Below, in pieces: positions 43,370 to 54,400 of a DNA stretch of 64,000 nt. The stretch is from Mucilaginibacter sp. L196. GTDB taxonomy: Bacteria; Bacteroidota; Bacteroidia; Sphingobacteriales; Sphingobacteriaceae. The notes under the pieces were generated by a model. That model saw only the letters and a list, made by a program, of their open reading frames with translations. It was not told where the DNA came from and did not search any database. Position numbers and translations under genes: made by a program. The stretch covers positions 248,001 to 312,000 of the forward strand of contig NZ_LMUO01000011.1 in assembly GCF_009765905.1 (NCBI RefSeq), given 5' to 3'. Every line of letters begins with the position of its first letter. Position 1 is the first letter of the stretch.

Positions 43370-45022
43370 TTAAAAGTTTGCTTTCGCAACATCCCACCAT
43401 ACTCTTGTTCCACCATTATCCGGGCCACCCAATAATTGAACCGCGGCTTTTACCGCCGCGCCATTTGTGGTATATTCAGCTTGCGGATAAGCTAACCTGC
43501 GGATTTGAATTTGTGAGTCGATTGTACCGTTACTGTTATTAGTAACAACTGGAAACAATTTAGGATATCCGGTACGGCGGTATTCTGTCCATGCTTCTTC
43601 TCCTTCAGGGAACATGGCAAGCCATTTTTGAGTGATGATACGCTCAAGGTTCTGCTCGTTTGTAGCACCCGCATTCCATGCTATGGTAGCTGTTGATAAC
43701 GCCGCAGAACTATTAGCGGAATTTGTTGGGTCTGTATAAGCAGCTTGTGTGCTGGTTGCATTTGTAATGTAGTTACCTGCTGATACACCCCATTGTGCCA
43801 TGGAAGTTTGTATGCCTGTATTGTAATCAGTTTGTGCATCACCTGCGTTTGGCCAGCCGCGTAATGCTGCTTCGGCCTTTAAAAACCAAACTTCGGCAGC
43901 TGTCATCATAAGCATAGGCGATGAGGAGCTAACTGCTGTTGATGGGTTTAAGGTTGAATAACTATTATAACTTGGTTTAGCCGTTATTAATGAACCTATA
44001 CGGATGCCAATATACTGGCCGGTATACGATGCCGGAAGTGCACCTGCTACTTTTGGGTCAGTAACTACAGGTGAAGCATATACCGGTAAACGCGGGTCGT
44101 TATAACCTGTAAGGTAAGTTTGTAATGGCGCGCCCAATGATATGTCTGTCCAGCTGGTTGTAATTACAAATAGTGGGTTATGGTATCCACCACCTGAAAT
44201 GCCTGCATCATCAGACGGTACTGACATTAATCCGCCGTTGGTTGGATCTAATGCTTTCTCAGCTTGTGCTTGTGCGGTTACTGCATCAATTTTGGTTAAG
44301 TGCATTGCTAAACGAAGACGTAATGAGTTAGCGAACTTAAGCCATTTACTATAATCACCGCCATAAACCAAATCATATTTATAGAATGGGCTGGTAGAAG
44401 GTGTTTGCACAACGCCTGGATTGGCTGCAATGTATGTTTTAAGGCTTGTTACCGCTGTGTCCAACTCAAGAAAAAATTGGTTGTAAACACTTTGCTGGCT
44501 ATCATAAGGGGTAGCAGTAACAGATTTTCCAACCGCGCTATAAGCAACCGGGCCATATTTATCGGTTACCCTGTGCATGGTTTCTACCTTTAATATTAAC
44601 GCAATAGCCCAAAAGTCAGGTTGTGAGGCTTTGGTGCCAACACTGGCAATATAATTTATATCAAACATTGATATAGTATAGGCATCGCTAAAAACCTGTT
44701 GGTTCCACCCGTCAACCAAACTGTAAGTTAAGTTGTTGATGTTGCCTCTGAACGGATCGGGAGACATCATGTAGCCTGAATAACAATCAGCATTTAAATT
44801 CTCATTAAGCTGATAATTGCCTTCTTCGCCAAAAAGCGCTGTTTGTATCCCCTGGAATATTAGCGCTGCAGAAAATTGTGAAGGCTTTAAACCTGTATTA
44901 TCTGTATTATATTTTTCAAAGTTTTTTGTACAACTGGTAACGGCCAGTAATACACATGCAAGCAAACCCGCAACGCTGAGCCTAAGCTTCATGGTATTGG
45001 TTAAATTATAATGTGTTTTCAT
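43370..45022 (-). CDS. SusD-like outer-membrane lipoprotein (SusD/RagB, SusD-like_2 type), cassette 1
   Basis: About 550 residues with start at the ATG at 45022; the ATG at 44992 (MKLRLSVAGLLACVLLAVTS, then C) gives the cleanest lipoprotein signal and is also possible, while 45061 overlaps susC. After the lipid Cys comes KNFEKYNTDNTGLKPSQF, typical of this SusD subgroup. Later ALILKVETMHRVTDKYGPVA, LVYGGDYSKWLKFANSLRLR and IITQKWLAMFPEGEEAWTEY are conserved. It should sit on the cell surface as a lid on the SusC partner and bind an oligosaccharide or peptide. It follows susC directly; no hydrolase gene is linked. Confidence 0.93.
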   Translation of the reverse strand: MKTHYNLTNTMKLRLSVAGLLACVLLAVTSCTKNFEKYNTDNTGLKPSQFSAALIFQGIQTALFGEEGNYQLNENLNADCYSGYMMSPDPFRGNINNLTYSLVDGWNQQVFSDAYTISMFDINYIASVGTKASQPDFWAIALILKVETMHRVTDKYGPVAYSAVGKSVTATPYDSQQSVYNQFFLELDTAVTSLKTYIAANPGVVQTPSTSPFYKYDLVYGGDYSKWLKFANSLRLRLAMHLTKIDAVTAQAQAEKALDPTNGGLMSVPSDDAGISGGGYHNPLFVITTSWTDISLGAPLQTYLTGYNDPRLPVYASPVVTDPKVAGALPASYTGQYIGIRIGSLITAKPSYNSYSTLNPSTAVSSSSPMLMMTAAEVWFLKAEAALRGWPNAGDAQTDYNTGIQTSMAQWGVSAGNYITNATSTQAAYTDPTNSANSSAALSTATIAWNAGATNEQNLERIITQKWLAMFPEGEEAWTEYRRTGYPKLFPVVTNNSNGTIDSQIQIRRLAYPQAEYTTNGAAVKAAVQLLGGPDNGGTRVWWDVAKANF

Positions 45023-45047
45023 CATTTTATATTTTAAAAGTGAATGT

Positions 45048-48000
45048 TTAGAAAGTAGCATTAAGGCTTAATCCGTAGTTACGTGTGGCCGGTTGGTTAA
45101 ATACATCAACCCCCGATAAGCCATTGCCTGTTGACATGGTAACCTCAGGATCAAACGGTGCTTTCTTGTAGAAATAAATGAGATTTCTTCCTATTAATGA
45201 AAGCCTTAAGCTTTTAATCGCACCTGATGTAAACGGAACAGTATAACCTAATGATGCTTCGCGTAAACGAACAACTGTTGCGCTGTACATGTAATTTTCT
45301 GAAATACCGGCACGGCCGCCAACTGTACTGTACCAGGTGTAAGGGTCAACACTGGTAACAGGTACGCCTGTGGTGGCATTGACACCATTTATTTTTACAC
45401 CACCTGCATTTCTGGCAGCGCCTGATGCTGCTGAAACACCGTACTGATCCATAACAGCTTGTGTAAGCGATAATACCTGACCGCCAAATTTTCCATCAAC
45501 CAAAAATTCAAAATTGAAGTTTTTGTATTTGATGTTGTTTTGCCAACCTAACTGGAATTTAGGATCAGGATTGCCCAAATAGTTATATCCGTTATTGGTT
45601 TCCGGGGCACCACCGGCGCCTATTAATATTCTGCCTTGCGCGTCGCGTTTAAAGGTTACGCCATAGATGTCATCGTAAGAGCCACCTTTAGCTAATATTG
45701 ATTCGTAGCTGTTATTGTTATTAGGTGTTAAAACAACTTGTGAAATGTCTAGTTTTGAGTCAACATCTAATATTTTGTTCCTGTTAGCAGATCCATTGAA
45801 TGCGGTATTCCATGAAAAATCCGTGGTGTGTATCGCCTCGTATCCTAATGTGAATTCAACACCCGAGTTTTGTATGTTACCGGCGTTAAGGTATCCTTTA
45901 GAGAAAGAAGTTGTAAATGCTGGTAAAATAGCAATAGCCTGATCGGTAGTGTTTGATTTGTAGTAGGTAAAGCTTGCACTTAGTTTATCAGCAAAAAAGC
46001 GTAGATCGGTACCCAACTCAAATGAGTTAGTTCTTTCAGGCTTTAATAACGGAAATGGTGCTACTGAATTTAATGTAACGCCACCTGTTCCAAAGTGTGT
46101 TAATGGGTCTGTAGCATAGGGTATAGAAACAGTGTTACCAACCTGCGCATATGTTCCTCTTATTTTTGCATAGCTGATATCGGTAGGTAAAGCAAGCATT
46201 TGACTTAATATCAATGAAAGGCCTGCCGAAGGGTAGAAATAAGATTCATTTGGCGTATATGCCAGTTCTGACGACCAGTCGTTTCTGGCTGTAACTGTTA
46301 AATAAGCCCAGTTTTTGTAAGATAAGTTAGCGTTTGCAAATAAAGCCTGATCCTGACTGTGAACAGCTTGTAGGTTTTGTACAGGTGACCCATCAGCCGC
46401 AACATCTAAATTTTGCGGTACGAAAACATTAGGAACAATTAACCCATTACCATTGTAATTGTTATTTACATCAGGGCCAATGTTTGTTCCGTCAACATGA
46501 TCATCAGTTATGCTGCCACCAAGTATACCATCTAATTTAAAATCTGATTTGCCCGGAACGGAAAACGTGATTAACATATCAGCATATTTATGCTCGTTCA
46601 GTTGGTTGGTCAACAAAAACTGTCCGTTTGATTTTGCCAATACGCCAATAGTCCCTGCGTATAAGTCCTGCTGGTAGGTGTCATAAGTACGATCGTCAAT
46701 TCCCCTGGCTTGTATGCTTAACCAGCTGGTTATATCATATTTAGCAGTGGCGTTAATAATGGTACGGTTACGGTTACTGGTATTAGGGTCGCGGTTAGTT
46801 ATCCACCAAGGGTTTTGCTGTACATCCTCATTAAAAGGCCAGTTTTGCGTTGGCGCGCCGTTGTAGCCTGGTGAACCAACCACAGGTGCTAACTCAAACT
46901 GATTTTTGTATGGAGTTATGCTTTGCCCCCTTGGAAATAAGTAAAGACCTGTAAGTGGGTTTAAATAAAAACCTAAGCCCGGACTATTGTCAACATTTTG
47001 AGCGATGTAGTTAACATTTGCATCAAGTGTTAACTTGTTGTTTAAGAAATGACCAGTTTCGCGTAAATTGATGTTATTGCGTGATAGTTTATTGCCTGGC
47101 TCAATACCTGCGGCAGTAGTATTTGCATAAGAGAAATAGGTTTGCGCTATATCTGATCCTCCGGAAATATTTATCGAGTTGGTATAGTTTGTTCCGGTTT
47201 GAAAAAACTGAGATAAGTTATTTGGCGCACCATCGGTTAACTTTGGTCCCCAGCTTTGTGTAGCAGCGGCTGGTGATTGGCCATAGCTGTTTTGGAATTG
47301 AGGCTCATAAGCAGCTTTATCAGCAGTAAATGATGATGAAAAGTTAATTACCGCTTTACCTGCTTTTCCTTTTTTGGTAGTGATCAATATAACACCATTT
47401 TGTGCCTGGCTACCATAAAGTGCCGCGGCAGAAGCTCCTTTTAAAACAGTAATGCTTTCGATATCATCAGGGTTTAGATTAGATATACCATCGCCACCAT
47501 CCTGATTTGTGTTGGCAACGCCACCACCACCCTGACCTACAGCTGTACCGTAGGTGCTGTTTGGCTGGCCATTGGAGTTTGATCCGTTGGAAATTGGAAT
47601 ACCATCAATTACATATAATGGTTGATTGCCACCCGCAACTGATTTATTACCACGCAGGATAACTTTTGCCGAACCGCCCACACCTGAGGCGCTTGGGGTG
47701 ATGGTTACACCAGAAAGCTTGCCATTCAGCGAGTTCATTAAGTTATCAGTAGGTACATCGGTAAGCTCTTTACCAGATACCTGATCTGTAGAGTAAGTAA
47801 GCGATTTCTCTGATTTTTTAATACCTAAAGCAGTTACTACAACTTCATTTAAGCTTTTAGAATCAGATGATAGTACTACAGTAAAGTTGGTTTGGTTAGC
47901 TACAATAATTTCTTTTTTAGTATAGCCTACATAGCTAAAAACAAGTACATCGCCGGGGTTTGCGCTTAGGCTAAATTTACCGTTTGCATCTGTTTGGGTG

Positions 48001-48209
48001 CCGGTTGTTGTTCCTTTTATAATTACAGAAACCCCGGGCAAGGTTATGCCTGTTTCATCTTTTACAACACCTTTTATTGGAGTCGCATTATTCACATTCT
48101 GGCTTATACCAGTGCTTGTGGGTCTAGTGTTGCTAAAGTTGATATGGTGGTAATTAGCCGCCAAAGCGAAGCAAGGCACTAGTAAGAATAGTGGTAATAT
48201 TTTTTTCAT
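45048..48209 (-). CDS. SusC/RagA-type TonB-dependent transporter, cassette 1
   Basis: 1053 residues. Signal peptide MKKILPLFLLVPCFALA; then a carboxypeptidase-regulatory-like domain (about 45-125) with PIKGVVKDETGITLPGVSVI; the LNEVVVTALGIKK junction; the plug with KVILRGNKSVAGGNQPLYVI then DGIPIS and DIESITVLKGASAAALYGSQ; and a long beta-barrel ending in LSLNATF, with the terminal aromatic needed for assembly. It imports a ligand across the outer membrane powered by TonB. The paralogue at 51490-54591 has the same layout. It lies 40 bp after the ROK regulator gene. Confidence 0.96.
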   Translation of the reverse strand: MKKILPLFLLVPCFALAANYHHINFSNTRPTSTGISQNVNNATPIKGVVKDETGITLPGVSVIIKGTTTGTQTDANGKFSLSANPGDVLVFSYVGYTKKEIIVANQTNFTVVLSSDSKSLNEVVVTALGIKKSEKSLTYSTDQVSGKELTDVPTDNLMNSLNGKLSGVTITPSASGVGGSAKVILRGNKSVAGGNQPLYVIDGIPISNGSNSNGQPNSTYGTAVGQGGGGVANTNQDGGDGISNLNPDDIESITVLKGASAAALYGSQAQNGVILITTKKGKAGKAVINFSSSFTADKAAYEPQFQNSYGQSPAAATQSWGPKLTDGAPNNLSQFFQTGTNYTNSINISGGSDIAQTYFSYANTTAAGIEPGNKLSRNNINLRETGHFLNNKLTLDANVNYIAQNVDNSPGLGFYLNPLTGLYLFPRGQSITPYKNQFELAPVVGSPGYNGAPTQNWPFNEDVQQNPWWITNRDPNTSNRNRTIINATAKYDITSWLSIQARGIDDRTYDTYQQDLYAGTIGVLAKSNGQFLLTNQLNEHKYADMLITFSVPGKSDFKLDGILGGSITDDHVDGTNIGPDVNNNYNGNGLIVPNVFVPQNLDVAADGSPVQNLQAVHSQDQALFANANLSYKNWAYLTVTARNDWSSELAYTPNESYFYPSAGLSLILSQMLALPTDISYAKIRGTYAQVGNTVSIPYATDPLTHFGTGGVTLNSVAPFPLLKPERTNSFELGTDLRFFADKLSASFTYYKSNTTDQAIAILPAFTTSFSKGYLNAGNIQNSGVEFTLGYEAIHTTDFSWNTAFNGSANRNKILDVDSKLDISQVVLTPNNNNSYESILAKGGSYDDIYGVTFKRDAQGRILIGAGGAPETNNGYNYLGNPDPKFQLGWQNNIKYKNFNFEFLVDGKFGGQVLSLTQAVMDQYGVSAASGAARNAGGVKINGVNATTGVPVTSVDPYTWYSTVGGRAGISENYMYSATVVRLREASLGYTVPFTSGAIKSLRLSLIGRNLIYFYKKAPFDPEVTMSTGNGLSGVDVFNQPATRNYGLSLNATF

Positions 48210-48249
48210 TTTGTTTGAATTAGTTTAGTGTTAAAGTGTTGTTTGGTGT

Positions 48250-49497
48250 TTAGCTTTTGTTGTTTTTCTCCATGCTTAATTGTTTATTGGTGATTGAATG
48301 ATTTTTATTTTCTTTATCAAAGTTTTCCATAACGAGCACAGCAGTACCGATGAGTTCGGCATTAAAACCGAGATCAGAGATAAGCAGTCCGGTGCTGCTG
48401 ACGAGCCTTGGAATGCAATATTTATTTAAAGCCTGCTGCATCGGAGCCAGCAGTATTTTACCCACGATAGCGCCACGCCCGCTCAGCACGATACTTTCGG
48501 GGTTCATGATGTGAATGAGAATAGCTAAGGCCTTGCCTATTTTATACCCTGCATCGGATAAAAGCTCAATAGCGAACTGATCACCGTTATTGGCTGCCTC
48601 CATAATGGCGTTACCCACTAACTTAGACTGGTCCTTATCGGTATGCTTCAAACTGGAGATATGTCCCTTTTTAATTCCTTTAATGGCTTTCTCGGCCACT
48701 ACGAGCATCGAAGCTTCCGCTTCCAGACAACCCCGCTTACCACAGGTACATAAAGCGCCATCCTCAGAAAGAGGGATATGACTAAACTCCCCCGCGAAAC
48801 CATTGTGCCCGCGGTAGATCTCGCCATTAATGATCATGCCCAAACCAATCCCCCATCCCAGGTTAATGACCATGACATCTTTGTGATTTTTGGCGATCCC
48901 AAACTTCTGCTCAGCCAGGGCGATCAAACTGGAATCATTTTCGATATAAGCGGGCACACCGGTCTGTGCAGTAATCAGCTGGGTTAAGCTCTGCCCTGCG
49001 GAATCCAGGTAAGTATAGTTGATCCCTTCAGCGGCATCAATAAAACCAGGCATCCCAATACCGATCCCTGCAATTTTATCCTTAGGGATACCACAAGCAG
49101 CGATATAGTCATTAATATAATCAATCAGGGTAGAAAGGGCATGGGGGTTAGCGAAGAGCTTGAGTTCATTGAGTGCGATCTCGGCCACGGGATTATTGAG
49201 CAGGTCAACCATTTGTATGCGGGTAGAGAGCTGATCCATGGCCACGGTAACAATGTACAAGGCTGAAGGTAAAAGCGCATACATGAGCGGCCGGCGACCG
49301 CCGCTTGAAGGGGCATAACCCTGCTCGATAACAAAGCCTTCTTCGATGAGTTCGTTAACGGCTTTAGAAACAGAAGGAATACTTTTATCTAAAATCTCGC
49401 TCAGCTCGGCACAAGACAAAGCTTTGTCAAAATAAAGGCGCTTAATAATTATGTTCTTCAATTCGGCGCTTTTAACAATTTTAGTTCTAAGTTCCAT
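48250..49497 (-). CDS. ROK-family transcriptional regulator, cassette 1
   Basis: 415 residues. N-terminal winged helix: LKNIIIKRLYFDKALSCAEL then SEILDKSIPSVSKAVNELIE. The wing ends GGRRPLMY. The ROK sugar-kinase-like domain follows: GIGIGMPGFID, ENDSSLIALAEQKFG, INLGWGIGLGMIINGEIYRG and the zinc-binding HIPLSEDGALCTCGKRGCLE. ROK repressors of the NagC/Mlc/XylR type bind a sugar or sugar phosphate and release DNA. It is first in the operon with susC and susD, so it probably controls them in response to the imported ligand. The second copy at 54631-55878 is nearly identical in the N-terminal part. Confidence 0.94.
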   Translation of the reverse strand: MELRTKIVKSAELKNIIIKRLYFDKALSCAELSEILDKSIPSVSKAVNELIEEGFVIEQGYAPSSGGRRPLMYALLPSALYIVTVAMDQLSTRIQMVDLLNNPVAEIALNELKLFANPHALSTLIDYINDYIAACGIPKDKIAGIGIGMPGFIDAAEGINYTYLDSAGQSLTQLITAQTGVPAYIENDSSLIALAEQKFGIAKNHKDVMVINLGWGIGLGMIINGEIYRGHNGFAGEFSHIPLSEDGALCTCGKRGCLEAEASMLVVAEKAIKGIKKGHISSLKHTDKDQSKLVGNAIMEAANNGDQFAIELLSDAGYKIGKALAILIHIMNPESIVLSGRGAIVGKILLAPMQQALNKYCIPRLVSSTGLLISDLGFNAELIGTAVLVMENFDKENKNHSITNKQLSMEKNNKS

Positions 49498-49867
49498 TCA
49501 ATTATTAAAATTATACATTGGTTAAAACAAACTTAAATAAAATAATATAAAATGTACAAATACTTTGTAATTATTTTTAATAAGTATTAAAAGTTAACTA
49601 GTTATGCTAAAAAGTGTTAAAACTTAATGTAGAATATAATTTATATTGTTTTAGATAAACAAAAACAATATAAAAGAAATGAATAGATAATAAAATAAAT
49701 GAATAAGTTGTGTAGCCTTGGTGTTACGAAAGGATTTTCGGCCAAATTTTATATTGGAAATGCGTATTTATGGCAAATAAATGCTTTTGTTGAAAAAGTA
49801 GGTGAAAAAAGCAGGTAAAAAAAAATCCCCGCCTAAGCGAGGATTTTTTTTTGTAAATAATTAGATA
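49498..49867. promoter_or_regulatory. Promoter of ROK cassette 1, plus bidirectional terminator (gap 49498-49867)
   Basis: On the minus strand TTTG (49557-49560), a 21-bp spacer and TAAGTTTG (49528-49535) match the Bacteroidota promoter exactly, 31 bp before the ROK start. The opposite part of the gap holds a hairpin with AATCC/CCGC and GCG/GGATT arms flanked by A and T runs (49815-49852), terminating the second cassette. The middle is A/T-rich, with no gene. Confidence 0.75.
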
Positions 49868-51466
49868 TTAATGGTTAGGGTTTTTATCCCACCATAATTT
49901 AGTACCACCGTTATCGGGGCCGCCAAGCGCAGCTACACCGGTAGCCACACCTTTTGGATTAACTTTATTTTCGTTAGTTGTATAAGGCAAACGGCGAACA
50001 TAGCCTGTTGTGCTTATAGTACCACCACTGTCATTTTCTTTTACTTGAAATTGTTTAGGGTAGCCAGTACGCCTAAACTCAGACCAAGATTCTTCACCAT
50101 CAGGGTATATGGCAAGCCATTTTTGAGTAATTATGCGTTGCAGGTTTTGCTCAAAGCTTGCTGTAGCATCATAATGTATGGTAATGTTATTTAAAGTTGG
50201 GTCGCCAGCAAGTATGTTGTTCGACGCATTAGTAGGGTCAATATAAGGGTTAGCCGTACTTGTAGTATTTGTAAGGTATCCTGCAGGCATAGTAACACCT
50301 CTTTCCTGAAATGAAGCAGTTACGCCAGCCTCATAAAAGGATTGCGCTGTACCACCTCCCATGTTCCAACCACGTAATGCACCTTCTGCCTTTAGAAAAT
50401 AGCTTTCAGAAGAGGACATAATTTGCATTGGGGTAGTAGCAAGTACATTTAATAAAGAAAATTGGGTGTATTCAGCTGTGGTAATATTTAACCCACTGCG
50501 TATACCCTCAAATTTTGAATTGTATACAGATGGAAGAAAATATGCGCTTTCGCGAGGATCATTATAGCCCTCGATTATTGATTGCATTGGGGCTCCCATA
50601 CAAATATCATTATAACCATTGGTAATGTTCCACAATGCATTTTGGTAGGATAGGCCATTTACCATGTTTAAAAGGGCCGGATCATTTTTCGGATCACTTA
50701 ATAAACCATTAGGATCGGCAACAGCCTTTTCTGCCTGTGTTTTTGCCGTAGCGGCATCAGCATAAACTATACGCATTGCCAAACGTAACCTTAGGGTATT
50801 AGCAAATTTTAACCATTGTTTGTAATCGCCACCATAGATTAAATCGAAAGGTTTGAATGGCGTTGCGCCAGGGTTTGCTTTTACATAAGCGGTAAGTGTA
50901 TTTACAGCTGTATCTAATTCGTTAAAAAAACGTGTGTAAATTGCTTGCTGACTATCATAAGGCACAAAGAAGTTACCGGTACCATATTGTGAGTAAGGGA
51001 TAGGGCCGTATATATCAGTTACACGATGCATGCCTTCTACTTTAAGAATAAGCGCGATTGCAACAAAGTGCTGATCTTGTGGCCTGGCCAGTGCTTTTAC
51101 CTGTTGCCAGTTATTCATTATGTGCTGATTGCCTGTATCAAATGCCTGGTTGTTCCAATCATAACGCATAAAATAAGTTGCATTATTCGGGCCAAAACCA
51201 TAATCAGGAGATGACATATATCCACTAAAAATATCAGCATTTAAGTTTTGCTGTACCTGGTATGTATAATCTACCGGGCTGGCGATGTTTTCTTCCATAT
51301 CTGGTAAAAATCCACCAATATATTGAAAATCTCCTGCAGCTTGTGCTTGTGTTACTTTGCTTGGGTTTGTGTTTAGCCCTTCAAAGTTTTTGGTGCAAGA
51401 GCTCGATAAAAGCAAGCCTAACAGGCCCACCCATAATATCCTGTTTTTTTTATATATCGTTTTCAT
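49868..51466 (-). CDS. SusD-like outer-membrane lipoprotein, cassette 2
   Basis: 532 residues. Lipoprotein signal ILWVGLLGLLLSSSCTKNFE with the Cys near residue 25, then GLNTNPSKVTQAQ. Conserved segments match its paralogue: ALILKVEGMHRVTDIYGPIP, LIYGGDYKQWLKFANTLRLR, IITQKWLAIYPDGEESWSEF and GGPDNGGTKLWWDKNPNH. It forms the ligand-binding lid of the adjacent SusC protein at the cell surface. Ligand unknown. Divergence between the two SusD copies is much greater than between their ROK regulators. Confidence 0.95.
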   Translation of the reverse strand: MKTIYKKNRILWVGLLGLLLSSSCTKNFEGLNTNPSKVTQAQAAGDFQYIGGFLPDMEENIASPVDYTYQVQQNLNADIFSGYMSSPDYGFGPNNATYFMRYDWNNQAFDTGNQHIMNNWQQVKALARPQDQHFVAIALILKVEGMHRVTDIYGPIPYSQYGTGNFFVPYDSQQAIYTRFFNELDTAVNTLTAYVKANPGATPFKPFDLIYGGDYKQWLKFANTLRLRLAMRIVYADAATAKTQAEKAVADPNGLLSDPKNDPALLNMVNGLSYQNALWNITNGYNDICMGAPMQSIIEGYNDPRESAYFLPSVYNSKFEGIRSGLNITTAEYTQFSLLNVLATTPMQIMSSSESYFLKAEGALRGWNMGGGTAQSFYEAGVTASFQERGVTMPAGYLTNTTSTANPYIDPTNASNNILAGDPTLNNITIHYDATASFEQNLQRIITQKWLAIYPDGEESWSEFRRTGYPKQFQVKENDSGGTISTTGYVRRLPYTTNENKVNPKGVATGVAALGGPDNGGTKLWWDKNPNH

Positions 51467-51489
51467 ATTTGCTATATTAATATGTGTTA

Positions 51490-54400
51490 TTAAAATCGTG
51501 CTGAAACATTAAAACCTAATTGCCTTGTACTTGGTTGTCCAAATAAATCTAAGCCCTGTAACGTATTGTCGGTTGCCAAATCAGTTTCAGGATCGAAAGG
51601 TGCTTTTAGGTAGAAGAAGAACAAGTTACGACCAGTAAATGCCACGCGAACGCTGCTTATTTTATTGTTAAATACAGTGCCTGGAATAGTGTAACCTAAT
51701 GATGCTTCTCTTAAACGGATATTTGTTGCTGAGTAAGCATATTCTGCTAATGCGCCAGAACGGCCACCTGCTGCTTCATAATATGTTTGAGCATACATTT
51801 TAGTTCCATTTACTAAAACACCTCCATTATCACGTGCCTCTCCCGAAGCTGCAGATACACCATATGCATCTAAGTATGCCTGGGTCATATCTATTACTTT
51901 GCCACCAAAACGGCCGTCAATAGTGAAAGCAAGGTCAAATTGTTTAAACTTAAAGTTGTTTGTCCAACCTAACATGAAGTTTGGATTTGAATTACCAACA
52001 TCAACAAAGTCATTAGCATCAGTATTTACCTGTGGTTTGCCATTACTTACTACTATGTTGCCATTGGCATCTCTTAGCCAGTCACTTGCATAAATTTCAC
52101 CAAATGGTTTTCCTACCCTTGCTTCAAGCGAATAGCTGTTGAATGAATTCGGGAATACAAATTGGGTTTGCGGGCCGGCAACCGGATCGGTGTATAACGA
52201 GATAACTTTATTTTTATTAAGTGAGAATGTGAAATTTGAGTTCCAGCTTAAATCATGATTAATATTGCCATGATAACCTAAGCTACCTTCAAAACCCTCG
52301 TTTTTAACGTTACCACCATTTATGTATTGGCTGGCATAACCACCTGATGCGGTTGATGTAGCCACATTAAATAGTTGGTTGTATGAGTTTGTATGGTAAT
52401 AAGTCGCATCAAAACTAATGTGATCATTAATAAAACGCCATTCGGTACCAATTTCAAACGAGTGGGTAATTTCCGGTTTTAACGCAGCAAGTGGCTGGGT
52501 TAAATTTAAATTAAGGAAACCGCTGCTTAAAGTATACTGTGCAGGTGTACTTACAAAAGATGGGATACTGTTACCCACATCAGTATATGAAATACGTACT
52601 TTACTAAAGCTGATGAAGTCGGGCATTTTAAACATGCTGGTTAATACATCACTTAACCCTACTGATGGATAAAAGAATGAATCACTTGAAGTATAAGCTA
52701 ATGCAGAAGACCAGTCGTTACGTGCGGTAACATCAAGGTATAAGAATTTCTTATAACCAAAATCAACGCTGGCGAAAAGTGATTGTGTTTGATTTTCTGT
52801 TTTATTAGTTTGGTTAAAAGGATTGCCGGCAGTAAGAATTACGTTGCCAACATTGAAATAGTTATCAATATTGCCAAGGTGTCCGTTAAATCCAAGTGAA
52901 CTGTTTTGATTATCCTGTATACTTGCGCCTAATGTACCATTGATGTTAAAATCACTGGAAATATCCTTATTTGCATTCAGCAAGAAATCACTGTACACCT
53001 GGTTTGCACCACTTGAATTATAAGCATAATTACCGGCCATGCCCGCGAAAAGAGTGGCGGTACCGGCGTATAATTTTTGATCGCTTGTTTGCGTGGTTTT
53101 ATCCAAATTTACACGGCCTTGAAAGTTAAGCCAGCTATTGATCTCGTATTTGGCTGAAACAGTTGCCAATAAACGGTTTAAACCTTGATCGTTAGGGTTA
53201 CGGTATTGTACCCAGTAAGGGTTTTGTAAGTCATCACCCGAGCCGCCAATATAAGGTTGTATCCAGTTTGGCAGGTTGATATTACGTGTTGGATCAAATG
53301 ACTCGTAATTTTTATACTGGTTAAAATCTACACCTCTGGGGAATAAATAAGTACTTGTTAAAGGGTTAAAATAAGTGCCCGAAGTTGGGCGGTCTATCGT
53401 ATTTTGGAAAATATAGTTAGCACTTATATCCAATGTTAATTTATCATTTAACAGTTTGGATGTATTGCGTACGGTGATGTTATTTTTGTTGAAAATGTTT
53501 CCGGGTTCAATTCCGTCGGCATGGGTATTTGCGTACGAAACATAAGTTTGGTTTTTCTCGGTACCGGTGCTTAATGTAAATGCATTAATTGTGGTAACCC
53601 CGGTGTTAAAAAAGCTTGCAGGATCGGAGTTAACGGTGCCCGGCGCTTCTTTTGCTCCCCAGGAATTAAGGGAAGTTGTACTTGCAAGGGAACTATCCCC
53701 ACGGCCATAAGTGTTTTGCAGTTTCGGCACTAATACAGCCTTATCAAAAGTTGTATTGGTGTTAAGTGTGATAGTAGTTTTACCTGCTTTGCCTTTTTTG
53801 GTGGTTATTAATATAACACCATTAGCCGCGGCGCTACCATATAAGGCCGATGCAGATGCACCTTTTAGCACGCTTATACTTTCAATATCATCCGGGTTAA
53901 TGTTTGATATACCATCACCACCATCACCGCTGTAAGCGAATACGCCGTTGGGTTGCGCGCTGGTAAGTGGTTGAAGCGGGATACCATCAACAACGTATAA
54001 AACATTACTGCTTCCGTAAATTGATTTGTTTCCGCGTAAAATAACTTTGGTTGAACCGCCTGCACCGGATGAACTTTGGGTTATTTGTAAGCCTGATACT
54101 TTACCATCAAGACTGTTTACAAAGCTTGGGTCTTTTGATACTTCCAGCTCTTTGCCGCTTACGGTTTGTTGATCGTAGCTTAATGATGCTTGTGTTTTTG
54201 TGATACCTAAAGCGGTAACAACAACCTCATTAAGGGCTCTGGCATTCGGAGCAAGTGTTATATCAAAGTTAGTTCCATTAGCAATTGTTATTTGTTTGCT
54301 AATGTAGCCTACATAGCTAAATACCAGAACATCTCCCGTATTGGCATTAATGGTAAATTTACCATTAACATCCGTTTGGGTACCTATTTGTGTTCCTTTT